From: Pseudomonas putida
GTDB lineage: Bacteria > Pseudomonadota > Gammaproteobacteria > Pseudomonadales > Pseudomonadaceae
DNA length: 64,000 bases
Direction: 5' to 3'
Assembly: GCF_001636055.1 (NCBI RefSeq)
Contig: NZ_CP011789.1
Coordinates: 4,774,001 to 4,838,000, forward strand
The number at the start of each line of letters is the position of its first letter. Positions within the stretch are counted from its first letter, which is position 1. Made by a program: the position numbers and the translations under genes. The notes below the pieces were generated by a model. It had not been told where the DNA came from, searched no databases, and worked only from the letters and a program-made list of their open reading frames with translations. Positions 1-8,597 of the stretch are shown in pieces.

Positions 1-1874
1 AGCTTGTTCAGGCTCGGCACCTTGCCGGTCTTGGTCAGGGTGTGCCACTGGTGCTGCACGCGGCCGGTGTTGAGCACCAGCGGAAAGTCGGCATCCGGCA
101 GCTCGGCCGGCGCCAGCCAGGGCCGGGCAAAGAATCGCGCCTTGCCATTGGGGGTAGGAAAGGCCAGCGCGGGCCGCTCGCCTTGAGCGTCGTGCAGCAG
201 CGCCTGGCTGCTGCCGTCATTGAGGTAGCGCAGCGGGCTGCGGTCATCCACGCGCCCGGGCGCACTTGGCCACTGTCGCGGTTTGTCGCGTAGCTCGGCA
301 TAGCCGATGCCACGCAGGTCATAGCCGGTGGCGGGGTTCCAGAAACGGCGGATCTCGTCGTACACCGCTTCGGCATCGACATAGCTGAACGCCTCGGCAT
401 AGCCCATGGCACAGGCGATGCGGGCGATGATGCGCCAATCCTCAAGGCTTTCGCCGGGCGCTGCGACCGCACGCGGCATCAGGGTGAGGTTGCGCTCGCT
501 GTTGATCATCACACCCTCGCCCTCGGCCCACAACGCGGCCGGCAGCAGGATATCGGCATGGCGGTTGGTCTCGGTGTCGAGGAAGGCGTCCTGGGCGATC
601 ACCAACTGCGCCTCGTGCAGGCCGTCGATCACCTGCTGGCGGTTGGCGACACTGGCCACCGGGTTGCTGCAGATGATCCAGCAGGCCTTCACTTGCCCGG
701 CCTTCATCTGCTCGAACAGCGCCACCGTGCCTTCACCGCCTTCACTGCGCAGCGCGCCCGGCGCCAGGCCCCACTGCTGCTCGACGAACGCACGGTCGCC
801 CGCCACCTGCGCCGAACGCTGGCCCGGCAGGCCCGGGCCCATGTAGCCCATCTCACGGCCGCCCATGGCGTTGGGCTGACCGGTCAGCGAGAACGGTCCG
901 CTGCCAGGTCGGCAAATCGCGCCGGTGGCCAGGTGCAGGTTGCACAGCGCGTTGCCGTGCCAGGTGCCATGGATGCTCTGGTTGAGGCCCATGGTCCAGC
1001 AGCTCATCCACTCCGACGCCCCACCGATCCAGGCAGCCGCCTGACGGATATCGGCCTCGGCAAGGCCGGTCAGGGCCGCGACCCGTTCGGGGGTGTAGTC
1101 GGCGAGAAACGCAGGCATCTCGTCCCAGCCCTCGGTGTGGCGGGCGATGAAGTCGATGTCTGTATGGCCGTTCTCGTGCAACAGGTAGAGCAAACCGTTG
1201 AGCAGAGCCAGATCACTGCCCGGGCGCACCTGGAGGAACAGGTCGGCCTTGTCGGCGGTGGCACTGCGACGCGGGTCGACGACGATCAGCCGAGCCCCGG
1301 CCTTCACTCGGTCGAGCAGGCGCAGGAACAGGATCGGATGACAGTCGGCCATGTTGGCGCCAATGACGAAGAACACCTCGGCACGCTCGAAATCCTGGTA
1401 GCTGCCCGGGGGGCCGTCGGCGCCCAGCGACTGCTTGTAGCCGCTGCCGGCACTGGCCATGCACAACCGCGAGTTGGATTCGATATGGCGGGTGCGGATA
1501 AAGCCCTTGGCCAGCTTGTTGGCCAGGTATTGAGCCTCCAGCGACATCTGCCCGGACACATAGAGCGCCACGGCATCCGGCCCGTGCTCGTCGATGATCG
1601 CGCGCAGGCGCGCGGCCGATTGCGCAATGGCGTCGTCCATGCCGGTGCGTACCGGCTGCTGGCTGCGCTGCTGGCGCACGAAGGCGTGCTCCATGCGTCC
1701 GGCAGCGGACAACGGCAGATGTGCGGTGAGGCCCTTGGTGCACAGGCGTCCGAAGTTGCTCGGATGCTGTTTGTCACCGCTGATCTTGACCACCTTGTCC
1801 TCGGCCACGGTCATGACAATGCCGCACCCGACCCCGCAATACGGGCAAACGCTGCGCACCTCGCTGCTGCTCAT
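1..1874 (-). CDS. nasA: Assimilatory nitrate reductase catalytic subunit, 3' end outside window
   Basis: Cytoplasmic molybdenum enzyme reducing nitrate to nitrite for nitrogen assimilation. About 624 N-terminal residues are visible. C10, C13, C17 and C45 form the N-terminal [4Fe-4S] motif (CPYCGVGC, then GRLCTKG). They are followed by bis-MGD oxidoreductase blocks such as SNSRLCMASAG, GANMADCHP, TGQPNAMGGREMGYMGPGLPG and NRHADILLPA. The family is usually near 900 residues, so the C-terminal part is missing. ATG at 1872-1874 has an AGGGAG Shine-Dalgarno. No nitrite reductase gene lies upstream; the gene has its own sigma-54 promoter and leader. Overlapping plus-strand ORFs are frame shadows. 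Confidence 0.93.
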   Translation of the reverse strand, partial: MSSSEVRSVCPYCGVGCGIVMTVAEDKVVKISGDKQHPSNFGRLCTKGLTAHLPLSAAGRMEHAFVRQQRSQQPVRTGMDDAIAQSAARLRAIIDEHGPDAVALYVSGQMSLEAQYLANKLAKGFIRTRHIESNSRLCMASAGSGYKQSLGADGPPGSYQDFERAEVFFVIGANMADCHPILFLRLLDRVKAGARLIVVDPRRSATADKADLFLQVRPGSDLALLNGLLYLLHENGHTDIDFIARHTEGWDEMPAFLADYTPERVAALTGLAEADIRQAAAWIGGASEWMSCWTMGLNQSIHGTWHGNALCNLHLATGAICRPGSGPFSLTGQPNAMGGREMGYMGPGLPGQRSAQVAGDRAFVEQQWGLAPGALRSEGGEGTVALFEQMKAGQVKACWIICSNPVASVANRQQVIDGLHEAQLVIAQDAFLDTETNRHADILLPAALWAEGEGVMINSERNLTLMPRAVAAPGESLEDWRIIARIACAMGYAEAFSYVDAEAVYDEIRRFWNPATGYDLRGIGYAELRDKPRQWPSAPGRVDDRSPLRYLNDGSSQALLHDAQGERPALAFPTPNGKARFFARPWLAPAELPDADFPLVLNTGRVQHQWHTLTKTGKVPSLNK

Positions 1875-1895
1875 GGGTGGTCTCCCTGAAAACGC

Positions 1896-1991
1896 AAAAG
1901 GCGCCGGCTACCCGGCTTGCAGGGCAAGCGGGATAACACGGCGCCTTTGTCGTGAAGATGTAGGGCCCCTCGGCGTTGAGGGGTCCGGATG
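1896..1991 (-). promoter_or_regulatory. nasA leader RNA with hexaloop hairpin and terminator (ANTAR/NasT-type candidate)
   Basis: Read on the minus strand, the leader starts with a hairpin whose stem is CCCCTC/GAGGGG (1966-1971 with 1978-1983). Its six-base loop AACGCC has A at position 1 and G at position 4, as in ANTAR-protein target RNAs. About 18 nt later comes a strong hairpin, AAAGGCGCCG (1948-1939) with CGGCGCCTTTT (1906-1896). An inner GCTTGC/GCAAGC stem and a U-rich tail ending 22 nt before the ATG complete it, which is terminator-like. NasT/NasR antitermination of nitrate genes is established in Klebsiella, Azotobacter and Pseudomonas. I see only one clear A1/G4 hexaloop, not the usual pair. 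Confidence 0.65.
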
Positions 1992-2002
1992 CAGCTGAAT
2001 CA

Positions 2003-2017
2003 GCAATTTGCGGGCCA
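2003..2017 (-). promoter_or_regulatory. Sigma-54 promoter of nasA
   Basis: The minus strand reads TGGCCCG-CAAA-TTGC. This matches the -24/-12 consensus TGGCACG-N4-TTGC, with GG and GC exactly ten bases apart. The predicted start near 1991 is just before the hexaloop hairpin. NtrC/sigma-54 control of nitrate assimilation is established. I did not find a convincing NtrC site upstream. Confidence 0.75.
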
Positions 2018-2168
2018 GTTGCGCAATGGCGGTGGTCTTGGCGCGGGCAACCCGCACCCACAGGCCTGCGCAGCCCGGAGGACGTGTCGCCCCGCGAAAA
2101 CATCGACGCGATATCCGCCCCGTCTTGATACCCCCGCGCACCAGAAGATGACACGACGCCCAACCGAC

Positions 2169-2194
2169 TATATGATTCGTATACGCTTCATATA
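2169..2194. promoter_or_regulatory. Nested palindrome, likely operator of the ParD-like/map pair
   Basis: An outer dyad TATATGA / TCATATA (2169-2175, 2188-2194) and an inner perfect palindrome CGTATACG (2178-2185) share one centre. The site ends 15 bp before the ATG of the ParD-like gene. ParD-family proteins normally repress their own operon by binding such sites; autoregulation here is inferred. Confidence 0.6.
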
Positions 2195-2209
2195 CCAGGA
2201 AGACTCCCC

Positions 2210-2413
2210 ATGGGTATCGTCAAGATCTGCGACGACCTCCACGAAGACCTGCGCATCGCCAGCGCCGCGATGTCGCGCTCGATCAACGCTCAGGCCGAAC
2301 ACTGGATCCGCATCGGCATGCTCGCCGAACTGCACCCCCAGGCCACCTACCAGGAACTGCTGCGTCAACTGCTGCGCCAGGAACAAGCGAATCTCAAGGA
2401 GCTGCTGCAATGA
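2210..2413 (+). CDS. ParD-like antitoxin-family regulator
   Basis: A 67-residue protein that looks like the ParD_like family: a short N-terminal strand (GIVKICDDLHEDLR) followed by helices (SRSINAQAEHWIRIGMLAEL), the ribbon-helix-helix layout. Members resemble type II antitoxins and bind DNA. No ParE-like toxin is visible. Instead the gene overlaps the next one, a methionine aminopeptidase, by ATGA, implying translational coupling. ATG 2210 follows a GGAAG ribosome site. A nested palindrome sits just upstream. Its role may be regulation of the map gene rather than antitoxin action, which is inference. Confidence 0.75.
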   Translation: MGIVKICDDLHEDLRIASAAMSRSINAQAEHWIRIGMLAELHPQATYQELLRQLLRQEQANLKELLQ

Positions 2414-3186
2414 GCGAGGTGATACTCAAGAACCCCGAGCAACTGGCATTGATGCGCAGAGCCGGGCAGTTGCTGGCACAGGTGTTCGCCGACCTCGACG
2501 GTTTCATCCGCGCCGGGGTGACCACGATGCAGATCAACGACCGCGCCGAAGCCTTCATCGTCGAGACGCTCAAGGCGCGCCCGGCGAGCAAGGGCCAGTA
2601 CGGCTTCCCCTATTCGCTGAACACCTCGGTGGACCAGGTCGTCTGCCACGGCATGCCCAAGGTTGACGAGGTGCTGCAGGAAGGCTCGATCATCAACGTC
2701 GACATCACCCTGGAACAGGGCGGCTATATCGCCGACTCTTCGAAGATGTACCGCATCGGCGCAATCAGCGAGGATGCCCGGCGCCTGGTCGACACCACCT
2801 ACGAGGCGCTGTGGAAAGGCATCGAACAGGTGCGCCCCGGCGCCACCCTGGGCGATATCGGCCATGCCATCCAGCAGTTCGCCGAGGCGGCGGGCTACAG
2901 CGTGGTACGCGAGTACTGCGGCCACGGCATCGGCCGGCAGATGCACGAAGCGCCGCAGGTGCTGCACTACGGCCAGCGCGGCATGGGCCTGAAACTCAAG
3001 CCCGGGATGGTGTTCACCATCGAACCGATGATCAACCAGGGCGCCCGCGGCACGCGCACGCTGAAAGATGGCTGGACGGTGATCACCCGCGATGGCGGGC
3101 TGTCGGCGCAGTGGGAGCACACCGTCGCGGTGACCGAGCAGGGCTATGAAGTGCTGACGCTGCGAGCGGAAGAAGGCCGGCGTTGA
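2410..3186 (+). CDS. map: Type I methionine aminopeptidase (accessory copy)
   Basis: Removes the initiator methionine from nascent proteins in the cytosol. The 258-residue length is normal. The five metal ligands are in place: D98 (INVDIT), D109 (YIADSSKMY), H172 (GHGIGRQMHE), E205 (FTIEPM) and E236 (QWEHTVAVT). It overlaps the ParD-like gene by four bases. In Pseudomonas the housekeeping map normally lies by rpsB, so this is probably a second copy, perhaps made under particular conditions. Confidence 0.93.
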   Translation: MSEVILKNPEQLALMRRAGQLLAQVFADLDGFIRAGVTTMQINDRAEAFIVETLKARPASKGQYGFPYSLNTSVDQVVCHGMPKVDEVLQEGSIINVDITLEQGGYIADSSKMYRIGAISEDARRLVDTTYEALWKGIEQVRPGATLGDIGHAIQQFAEAAGYSVVREYCGHGIGRQMHEAPQVLHYGQRGMGLKLKPGMVFTIEPMINQGARGTRTLKDGWTVITRDGGLSAQWEHTVAVTEQGYEVLTLRAEEGRR

Positions 3187-3255
3187 GGCCTGCGTAGACG
3201 GCCCCCTTGCTGCCTCTCTACAATCGCGCCACACCCCTCGCCCCGGACACTCTTC

Positions 3256-3948
3256 ATGGACGAATCCGCACAGCATTGGCTGCATGCCCTCTCCGCCCCG
3301 ATGGCCGCACTCAACGGTGCCAGCTACACCGCCGCCGAATACTTCGAAGGCGAAGACCAGACCGACCTGGAAAGCGGCTGGGGCATCAGCACCCGTGCCC
3401 AGTTGCTCGACGTGCTCGGCATGGCCGACAACGGTCACGCCAGCGAGATGAGCAACGCCTACTGGCAGTTCCAGCGCTGCCTGCCAAGCCAGTGGCAGGC
3501 ACTGCTCGCTACGCTGACACCACGTGACCAGGTCAAGTACAACTACGCCGCCCGCACCTTTCCCGACTGCGGCCCGGGCGGAACCCGCGCCTGGGACATC
3601 GGACGCATGAGCTTTCTGCTGCGCGCCGGGGTGAAAAAGGGCCATATCAGCCGCGACGAAAGCCTCTACCTGCACTATCGCCTGGCCTTGCGCGCTCGCC
3701 ATTACTACAACCGCTGGGACAGCTACATCGCCGGGTACCTGTTCGGCAAGGCGCTGTGGAATGTCTCCGACAGCAGCGACGAAACGTTCGCCGCCAACCT
3801 GGAGCGTCAGGGTAACGAACACTGGAATCGCTGCATTGCTCTGAACCTGAGGATCGGCGCCAACGCGCTGCTCGCCGACCTGCCCTGGGAACTGCCGTTG
3901 CCTGAGCCGGAACGCCCGGCATCACTGGAAGAGGACTGCTGGTCATGA
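3256..3948 (+). CDS. DUF1266 protein of the hscC locus (YbeR/YbeU-like)
   Basis: 230 residues, no signal peptide or membrane segment. It has DUF1266 features: the central GGTRAWDIGRMSFLLRAGVKKGHIS block and the RWDSYIAGYLFGKALW block. In E. coli, DUF1266 genes ybeR and ybeU lie beside djlB, djlC and hscC, and this locus has the same arrangement. Its last four bases overlap the start of the J-domain gene, so the two are co-translated. Biochemical function is unknown; a role with the HscC chaperone is inferred from conserved neighbourhood. Confidence 0.8.
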   Translation: MDESAQHWLHALSAPMAALNGASYTAAEYFEGEDQTDLESGWGISTRAQLLDVLGMADNGHASEMSNAYWQFQRCLPSQWQALLATLTPRDQVKYNYAARTFPDCGPGGTRAWDIGRMSFLLRAGVKKGHISRDESLYLHYRLALRARHYYNRWDSYIAGYLFGKALWNVSDSSDETFAANLERQGNEHWNRCIALNLRIGANALLADLPWELPLPEPERPASLEEDCWS

Positions 3949-6623
3949 GTTGCTGGATTCGCCTGGGCATCGAGCCGACCCAAGACCTCGACACCATCCG
4001 CCAGGCCTACCGCGGCCGCCTGCCGACGCACCATCCGGAAACCGACCCCGAAGGCTTCCAGGCCCTGCGCGCCGCCTACGAGGAAGCACAGCGCCTGGCC
4101 CGCGAACACGCCGAAACCGGCGCGGCGTCCGAGCAGCAAGCAGCCGACGGACAGAGCGAAGCGTCCACCAGCGAAGCCTTCGAGGCGTTCCATGCACTGC
4201 TCGAAGACTCCACTCGCCGTTACGAACCCCAAGCCTGGCAGAACTACATCGCCCAGCTCGACGAACTGCCCCTGGAGCAACTGGAAGACCTCAGCTGGCG
4301 ACTGCTGCACAACCTGCGCAACTGCGGACCGATCTCGTACCAGTGCGCACGCCTGCTGGCCCAGCGCATGGGCTGGGCCGAGCAGTTGCTGCGCCTGGCG
4401 CCGGAGGATGCCCAGGAGATAGAGGCCTTCCTGCAGCGCATCGAGGAACCCGATCCCTTCGACACCCGCCTGATGCAAAGCTGGTCCCCCGCCGCGCAAC
4501 TGGAAACCCTTTGGTACTTCCGCAGCCTCGGCTACTACCATCAGGAGCGCCCGCTGTTCGAGTACGCACAGTTCGCCGGGTGCCACACCTGCGTGGCGTT
4601 CCCCGACGACGAGCATCTGGTTCAGCGTCTGACCGAACAGTTCAGCCAGGTCGGCATCGGCAGCCTCACCCTGCATGCACGCCTGCAGCTCCAGCACCAG
4701 CAGGCGCCGGACGATGTCGACCTGCTGTTCTTGCTGGCCCGCCAGGCCGACGCCCTGGGCGCCGAGCAGCAAGCCCTGGACTGCTGGCTACGGCTGTGGC
4801 GCGAACACCGCCACCCGCAGGCCGAACGCTGGCTGCTCGACCTCTGCGCGCGCTACCAGCCGCAACGCCTGCCACTGCTGATCCAGGCCCTCGACCAGCA
4901 GAGCACGCCCGACACCTGGCCCGCCGACCTGGCCGATCCGGCACAGGTCCTGGGCAGCCCGGCACAGTCGCCGCAGACACTGGCGCGCTGGTCCGAAGCC
5001 TCGCGCCTGGGCCTTGAGGGTATCGCCGCCACCTACATCGACTGGCGCCTGGACGGCGACGACGAACTGCCGCTGCTCGCCTGGCTGCTGCCCAACCAGG
5101 ACGATCGCGAATTGCACCGCCGCTACTGGCAGGCCTGGGCCCTGCAACGCGGCGAAGCCGGCTTGCTGCGCACCATTGTCGATGAGCGCCTGGGCAACGA
5201 CCCGCTCGATGCCTTGATCCTCGAAGGCTTCCAGCGCCAGGCGGCGCAGCAACTGCATTGGCTCGAACACTCACCGGTGGCGCGTGCACTGGTGGAGTAC
5301 TGCGCACGTGACGAGGGGCCGGTGGAACTGCCAGAGGCGCTCAAGTCCGACGCACTGCACCCGGCCTGCCGCGAGTGGCTGCGGCGCATGCGGGTTTATT
5401 CGCCACGAGCGCTGGGCGAGCTGAACGAGCATTTCGACATGCGCCGCATGTTCACCGTGCCATTCGGCCTGGTGCTGATGGAGGAACTGGCACTGAACGG
5501 CATCGAGCTGCCGCCGATGGTCGAGGGCGAAGCACTGTGGAACTGGCATCGCCAGCAGTTGTTCATGCTGGCCACGGCGCAACAGCCGCAACGCTGGCTG
5601 GACCTGGCGCCACCGCAACTGGCCGCCCAGCTCACCTACCCGAGCGACCATCCGTTCGCCCCCCTGCACAAGGTACTGATCGCCCGTCAGGCTCAGTTCA
5701 ACGAACACAATGCCCTGCTCGGCTGGATGGACGACCGCGACCCGCTGCAGGCCCTGGTCGCCAGCCGCCTGCACACACTGGGTTACGTATTCGGCAGCAC
5801 TCGCCTGCCCAGCGCGGTACGTCTGCTCGAATGCCTGGAAGAAGACGTCGGTACCCTCGACGGCCACCCACTGGGCTACATGCTGCTATGCGCAGTGCTA
5901 TACCACGACCCAGAGCTCGATGCTCAACAGCGCGCCCGCTTGCGCGATCGCCTCGAGGCGATGAACAACGACAGCCCCTGGTTCGCCCCGCTGCGCGATG
6001 GCCTGATCGCCGGCAAGGTCAAACGTCCGCCGCGCCAAGCGGTAGAGCAGGAAGAGAAGGTCGACGGCAAGCTGCTCAACGAGATCCTCGATGCCTTCAA
6101 TCACCTGGTCAAATCCGCATCCCCGCCAGGCACCCGCAGCCTGATGCGCCTGCAGAAAGCCAAGGATGACCCGGACCAGGACACCGGCCTGCGCTGCGCC
6201 AGCATGGCGATACTGGCTCGCGCCGAACGCTTGCTGATGGCCCGTGTCAGCCAGACGCCGGTACCCTCCTGGGCATTCTGGCGCCTGGACAGCCGCCTCA
6301 ATCGCAGCGACCTCATCGCCCACGTGATCGTGATGCTGCTGGCGGGCACGGCGCTGACCACCGCGACCAAGAGCCCGATGCTCTGGACCCTTGTCGTGTT
6401 GCTGCTGTTGACATCCTTCCTGCGGCGCTTGCGCGACTTGGGCCAGGGCGTCTGGGCACTGGTGGGGTTGTTGGCCGTCAGCCGCCTGCTGCCATTCGCA
6501 CCGCTGCTTCTGGTGGGGCTACCCGGCGACAAGCTGGCCAACCGCTATGGCCCTTCACCGGACGACCCCGACCAGTTGCAACTGGGCCTGCAAGTGGCCC
6601 TGCGGCGCCTGAACCATCCCTGA
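3945..6623 (+). CDS. Large J-domain protein of the HscC system (DjlB/DjlC-like)
   Basis: 892 residues. Residues 1-50 resemble a J domain (LGIEPTQDLDTIRQAYRGRLPTHHPE, then DPEGFQALRAAYEEAQ), but the invariant HPD tripeptide reads H30-P31-E32. A long, mostly helical middle region follows, with many leucines and tryptophans. Two or three hydrophobic segments near residues 790-865 would anchor the protein in the inner membrane. E. coli DjlB and DjlC are much shorter membrane co-chaperones specific for HscC. The stop codon directly abuts the convergent hscC stop. Pairing with HscC is inferred from family and position. Confidence 0.8.
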   Translation: MSCWIRLGIEPTQDLDTIRQAYRGRLPTHHPETDPEGFQALRAAYEEAQRLAREHAETGAASEQQAADGQSEASTSEAFEAFHALLEDSTRRYEPQAWQNYIAQLDELPLEQLEDLSWRLLHNLRNCGPISYQCARLLAQRMGWAEQLLRLAPEDAQEIEAFLQRIEEPDPFDTRLMQSWSPAAQLETLWYFRSLGYYHQERPLFEYAQFAGCHTCVAFPDDEHLVQRLTEQFSQVGIGSLTLHARLQLQHQQAPDDVDLLFLLARQADALGAEQQALDCWLRLWREHRHPQAERWLLDLCARYQPQRLPLLIQALDQQSTPDTWPADLADPAQVLGSPAQSPQTLARWSEASRLGLEGIAATYIDWRLDGDDELPLLAWLLPNQDDRELHRRYWQAWALQRGEAGLLRTIVDERLGNDPLDALILEGFQRQAAQQLHWLEHSPVARALVEYCARDEGPVELPEALKSDALHPACREWLRRMRVYSPRALGELNEHFDMRRMFTVPFGLVLMEELALNGIELPPMVEGEALWNWHRQQLFMLATAQQPQRWLDLAPPQLAAQLTYPSDHPFAPLHKVLIARQAQFNEHNALLGWMDDRDPLQALVASRLHTLGYVFGSTRLPSAVRLLECLEEDVGTLDGHPLGYMLLCAVLYHDPELDAQQRARLRDRLEAMNNDSPWFAPLRDGLIAGKVKRPPRQAVEQEEKVDGKLLNEILDAFNHLVKSASPPGTRSLMRLQKAKDDPDQDTGLRCASMAILARAERLLMARVSQTPVPSWAFWRLDSRLNRSDLIAHVIVMLLAGTALTTATKSPMLWTLVVLLLLTSFLRRLRDLGQGVWALVGLLAVSRLLPFAPLLLVGLPGDKLANRYGPSPDDPDQLQLGLQVALRRLNHP

Positions 6624-8330
6624 TCAGTAGCGCAGCTCGTCCAGCGCCTGGCTCAACTGCTGGCGCTGGCGACTGATCTCGGTGGCCTGCTGGCCAGCGA
6701 GCACGGCATTGAAGGCGTCCAGCCAACTGCCGATGAGGTCGCGCTCATCGCCCAGGCTCTGCATCCAGGCGCGCTCCAGGCGGGCCAGCAGGGTGCGATT
6801 GGGCAAGGCGTCGCGCGGGTGGATCTTCAATCTCGCCAGACGCTCGTGGCTGGCCTGGCGGGCGTCGCTGTCCAGCCCGGTCGGGCTGCGGTCGATGCTG
6901 TGGCTGTGCTTGTGCCCGGTTTCGAGGAACGTCACGTCCACTTCGAGCAGGCCATTGATGTCGTAGCTGAAGCGCACATCCAGCGACTGCACCTGGCCGG
7001 TCGGCTGCAACGGAATCTCGAAACTGTCGACCAGAATGTTGTCGCGCACCCAGGGCCGCTCCCCCTGGTACACGGCGATGCGCACCACTTTCTGCTCCGG
7101 ATGGCTGCTGTAGAAGCGCTGCACACGCGAGGTGGGGATCACCGTGTTGCGCTCGATGATCGGGGTAAAGGCCCCGGACACGTCCTCGCCACGGGACGAG
7201 GCGACCCCCAGGGTGTAAGGACAGACATCGGTCAGGATCAACTCGTCGATCGCCGAATCCCGCGCCTTGCAGGCTGCCTGGCTGGCGGCGCCAAGAGCGA
7301 CGATGGTGTCCGGATCGAGGTGGCGGTACGGCAGGCGGCCGAACAGCTTGGCCACCAGTTGCTGGATCTGCGGCATGCGCGTGGCCCCACCGACCAGCAC
7401 CAGGCTGTCCAGTTCGCGCGGGCTCAGGCGCGCATCACGCAGGGCCTGCTCGATGGGGGTCCGTACCCGTGCCAGCAACGGCGCCCAGATCGACTGCAGC
7501 CGGGCCTGATCAAGCACCCATTCGCGGGCCTGGCCATCACCGCTCCAGTGCAGGGTGCGACTGCCCTCGCCCACCTCGCGTTTCAGCTGCTCGATCGCAT
7601 CATGCAGGCTCGACAGCGCCTGGGGCTCCAGGGTTTCGGCACTGAGGTTCCAGTCACGCAGGCAGGCATTGAGCAAGGCCTCGGTGAAGTCCTCGCCCCC
7701 CAGATAGTTGTCACCGGTTGAGGCATGCACCTCGATCAGCGGCAAGGCGTATTCCAGCACAGTGACGTCGAAGGTCCCGCCGCCCAGGTCGAACACCAGG
7801 GTGCGCTCGAACTTCTGCTCGTGCAGCCCGTAGGCCATGGCGGCCGCGGTCGGCTCGTTGATCAGGCGCTGCACCTTCAGCCCCGCCAGCTCCGCAGCGA
7901 AGACCGTGCGCTTGCGCTGCTCGTCGCTGAAATAGGCCGGCACCGAAATCACCGCTTCACTGACCGGGCACCCCAGATACGCCTCGGCATCCTGCTTCAA
8001 CGCGCCCAGCACCAGAGCCGAGAGTTCTTCCGGGGTGAAGCGGTGCTCGCCGAGCTCGAAGCGCTTGTCACTGCCCATGAAGCGCTTGAAGGCCGCAGCG
8101 GTGCGGTGGGGGTGGGTGGTCAGGCGGGCGCGGGCGGCGCTGCCCACCAGGATGCTGCCGTCGTCGTCGACGCTGACCACCGACGGCGTCAGCACCTCGC
8201 CCACGGCGTTGGCGATCAGCTGCGCCTTGCCGTCCTGCCAGACTGCGATAAGGCTGTTGGTGGTCCCCAGGTCGATACCCAGCAGTGGGGTCGACGGCGT
8301 GGGCGTTGGAGAGGTGCTGGCATCCTGCAT
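6624..8330 (-). CDS. hscC: Hsp70-family chaperone HscC
   Basis: 568 residues with Hsp70 ATPase signatures: LLGIDLGTTNSLIAVW, LINEPTAAAMAYGL, VFDLGGGTFDVTVLE and VLVGGATRMPQIQQL. A shortened substrate-binding domain follows. DnaK is near 640 residues and E. coli HscC 556, so the length fits HscC. ATG 8328-8330 was chosen because homology starts 17 residues later; the 72 upstream codons of the open frame have no Hsp70 similarity. It converges on the J-domain gene with no base between stops. HscC is a specialised cytoplasmic Hsp70 with few known clients. Confidence 0.9.
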   Translation of the reverse strand: MQDASTSPTPTPSTPLLGIDLGTTNSLIAVWQDGKAQLIANAVGEVLTPSVVSVDDDGSILVGSAARARLTTHPHRTAAAFKRFMGSDKRFELGEHRFTPEELSALVLGALKQDAEAYLGCPVSEAVISVPAYFSDEQRKRTVFAAELAGLKVQRLINEPTAAAMAYGLHEQKFERTLVFDLGGGTFDVTVLEYALPLIEVHASTGDNYLGGEDFTEALLNACLRDWNLSAETLEPQALSSLHDAIEQLKREVGEGSRTLHWSGDGQAREWVLDQARLQSIWAPLLARVRTPIEQALRDARLSPRELDSLVLVGGATRMPQIQQLVAKLFGRLPYRHLDPDTIVALGAASQAACKARDSAIDELILTDVCPYTLGVASSRGEDVSGAFTPIIERNTVIPTSRVQRFYSSHPEQKVVRIAVYQGERPWVRDNILVDSFEIPLQPTGQVQSLDVRFSYDINGLLEVDVTFLETGHKHSHSIDRSPTGLDSDARQASHERLARLKIHPRDALPNRTLLARLERAWMQSLGDERDLIGSWLDAFNAVLAGQQATEISRQRQQLSQALDELRY

Positions 8331-8597
8331 GGTCGGTCTCTGCTTGCAAGGTAGAGCCGGCGCGCGGCCTGCTGGCTGCATCCGGCGTGTAGGGGGATTC
8401 TGACGCAATGAGCCAGCGAGTTGAAGGCGTAGATGCGAACCCGGCGTGCCTGCTGACCCAGGGCGGCACCAGGGACGGAAAAAATATTCATCGAACACGG
8501 GAATAGAAGCTGACACCGGGGCGTTGTCCCTGCATGGCCGATGCATAAGGCCATCATTCCCCCGATCGGATTCGGATAACCGCCAGAGGTATCTCTC

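Noticed and set aside
558..1889. 443-residue plus-strand open frame
   Set aside because: It is antisense to nasA, whose minus-strand frame has clear Fe-S and molybdopterin motifs. Its composition is that of a high-GC shadow.
2210..3186. Classical ParDE toxin-antitoxin module
   Set aside because: The overlapping partner is a complete methionine aminopeptidase with all metal ligands, not a ParE/RelE toxin.
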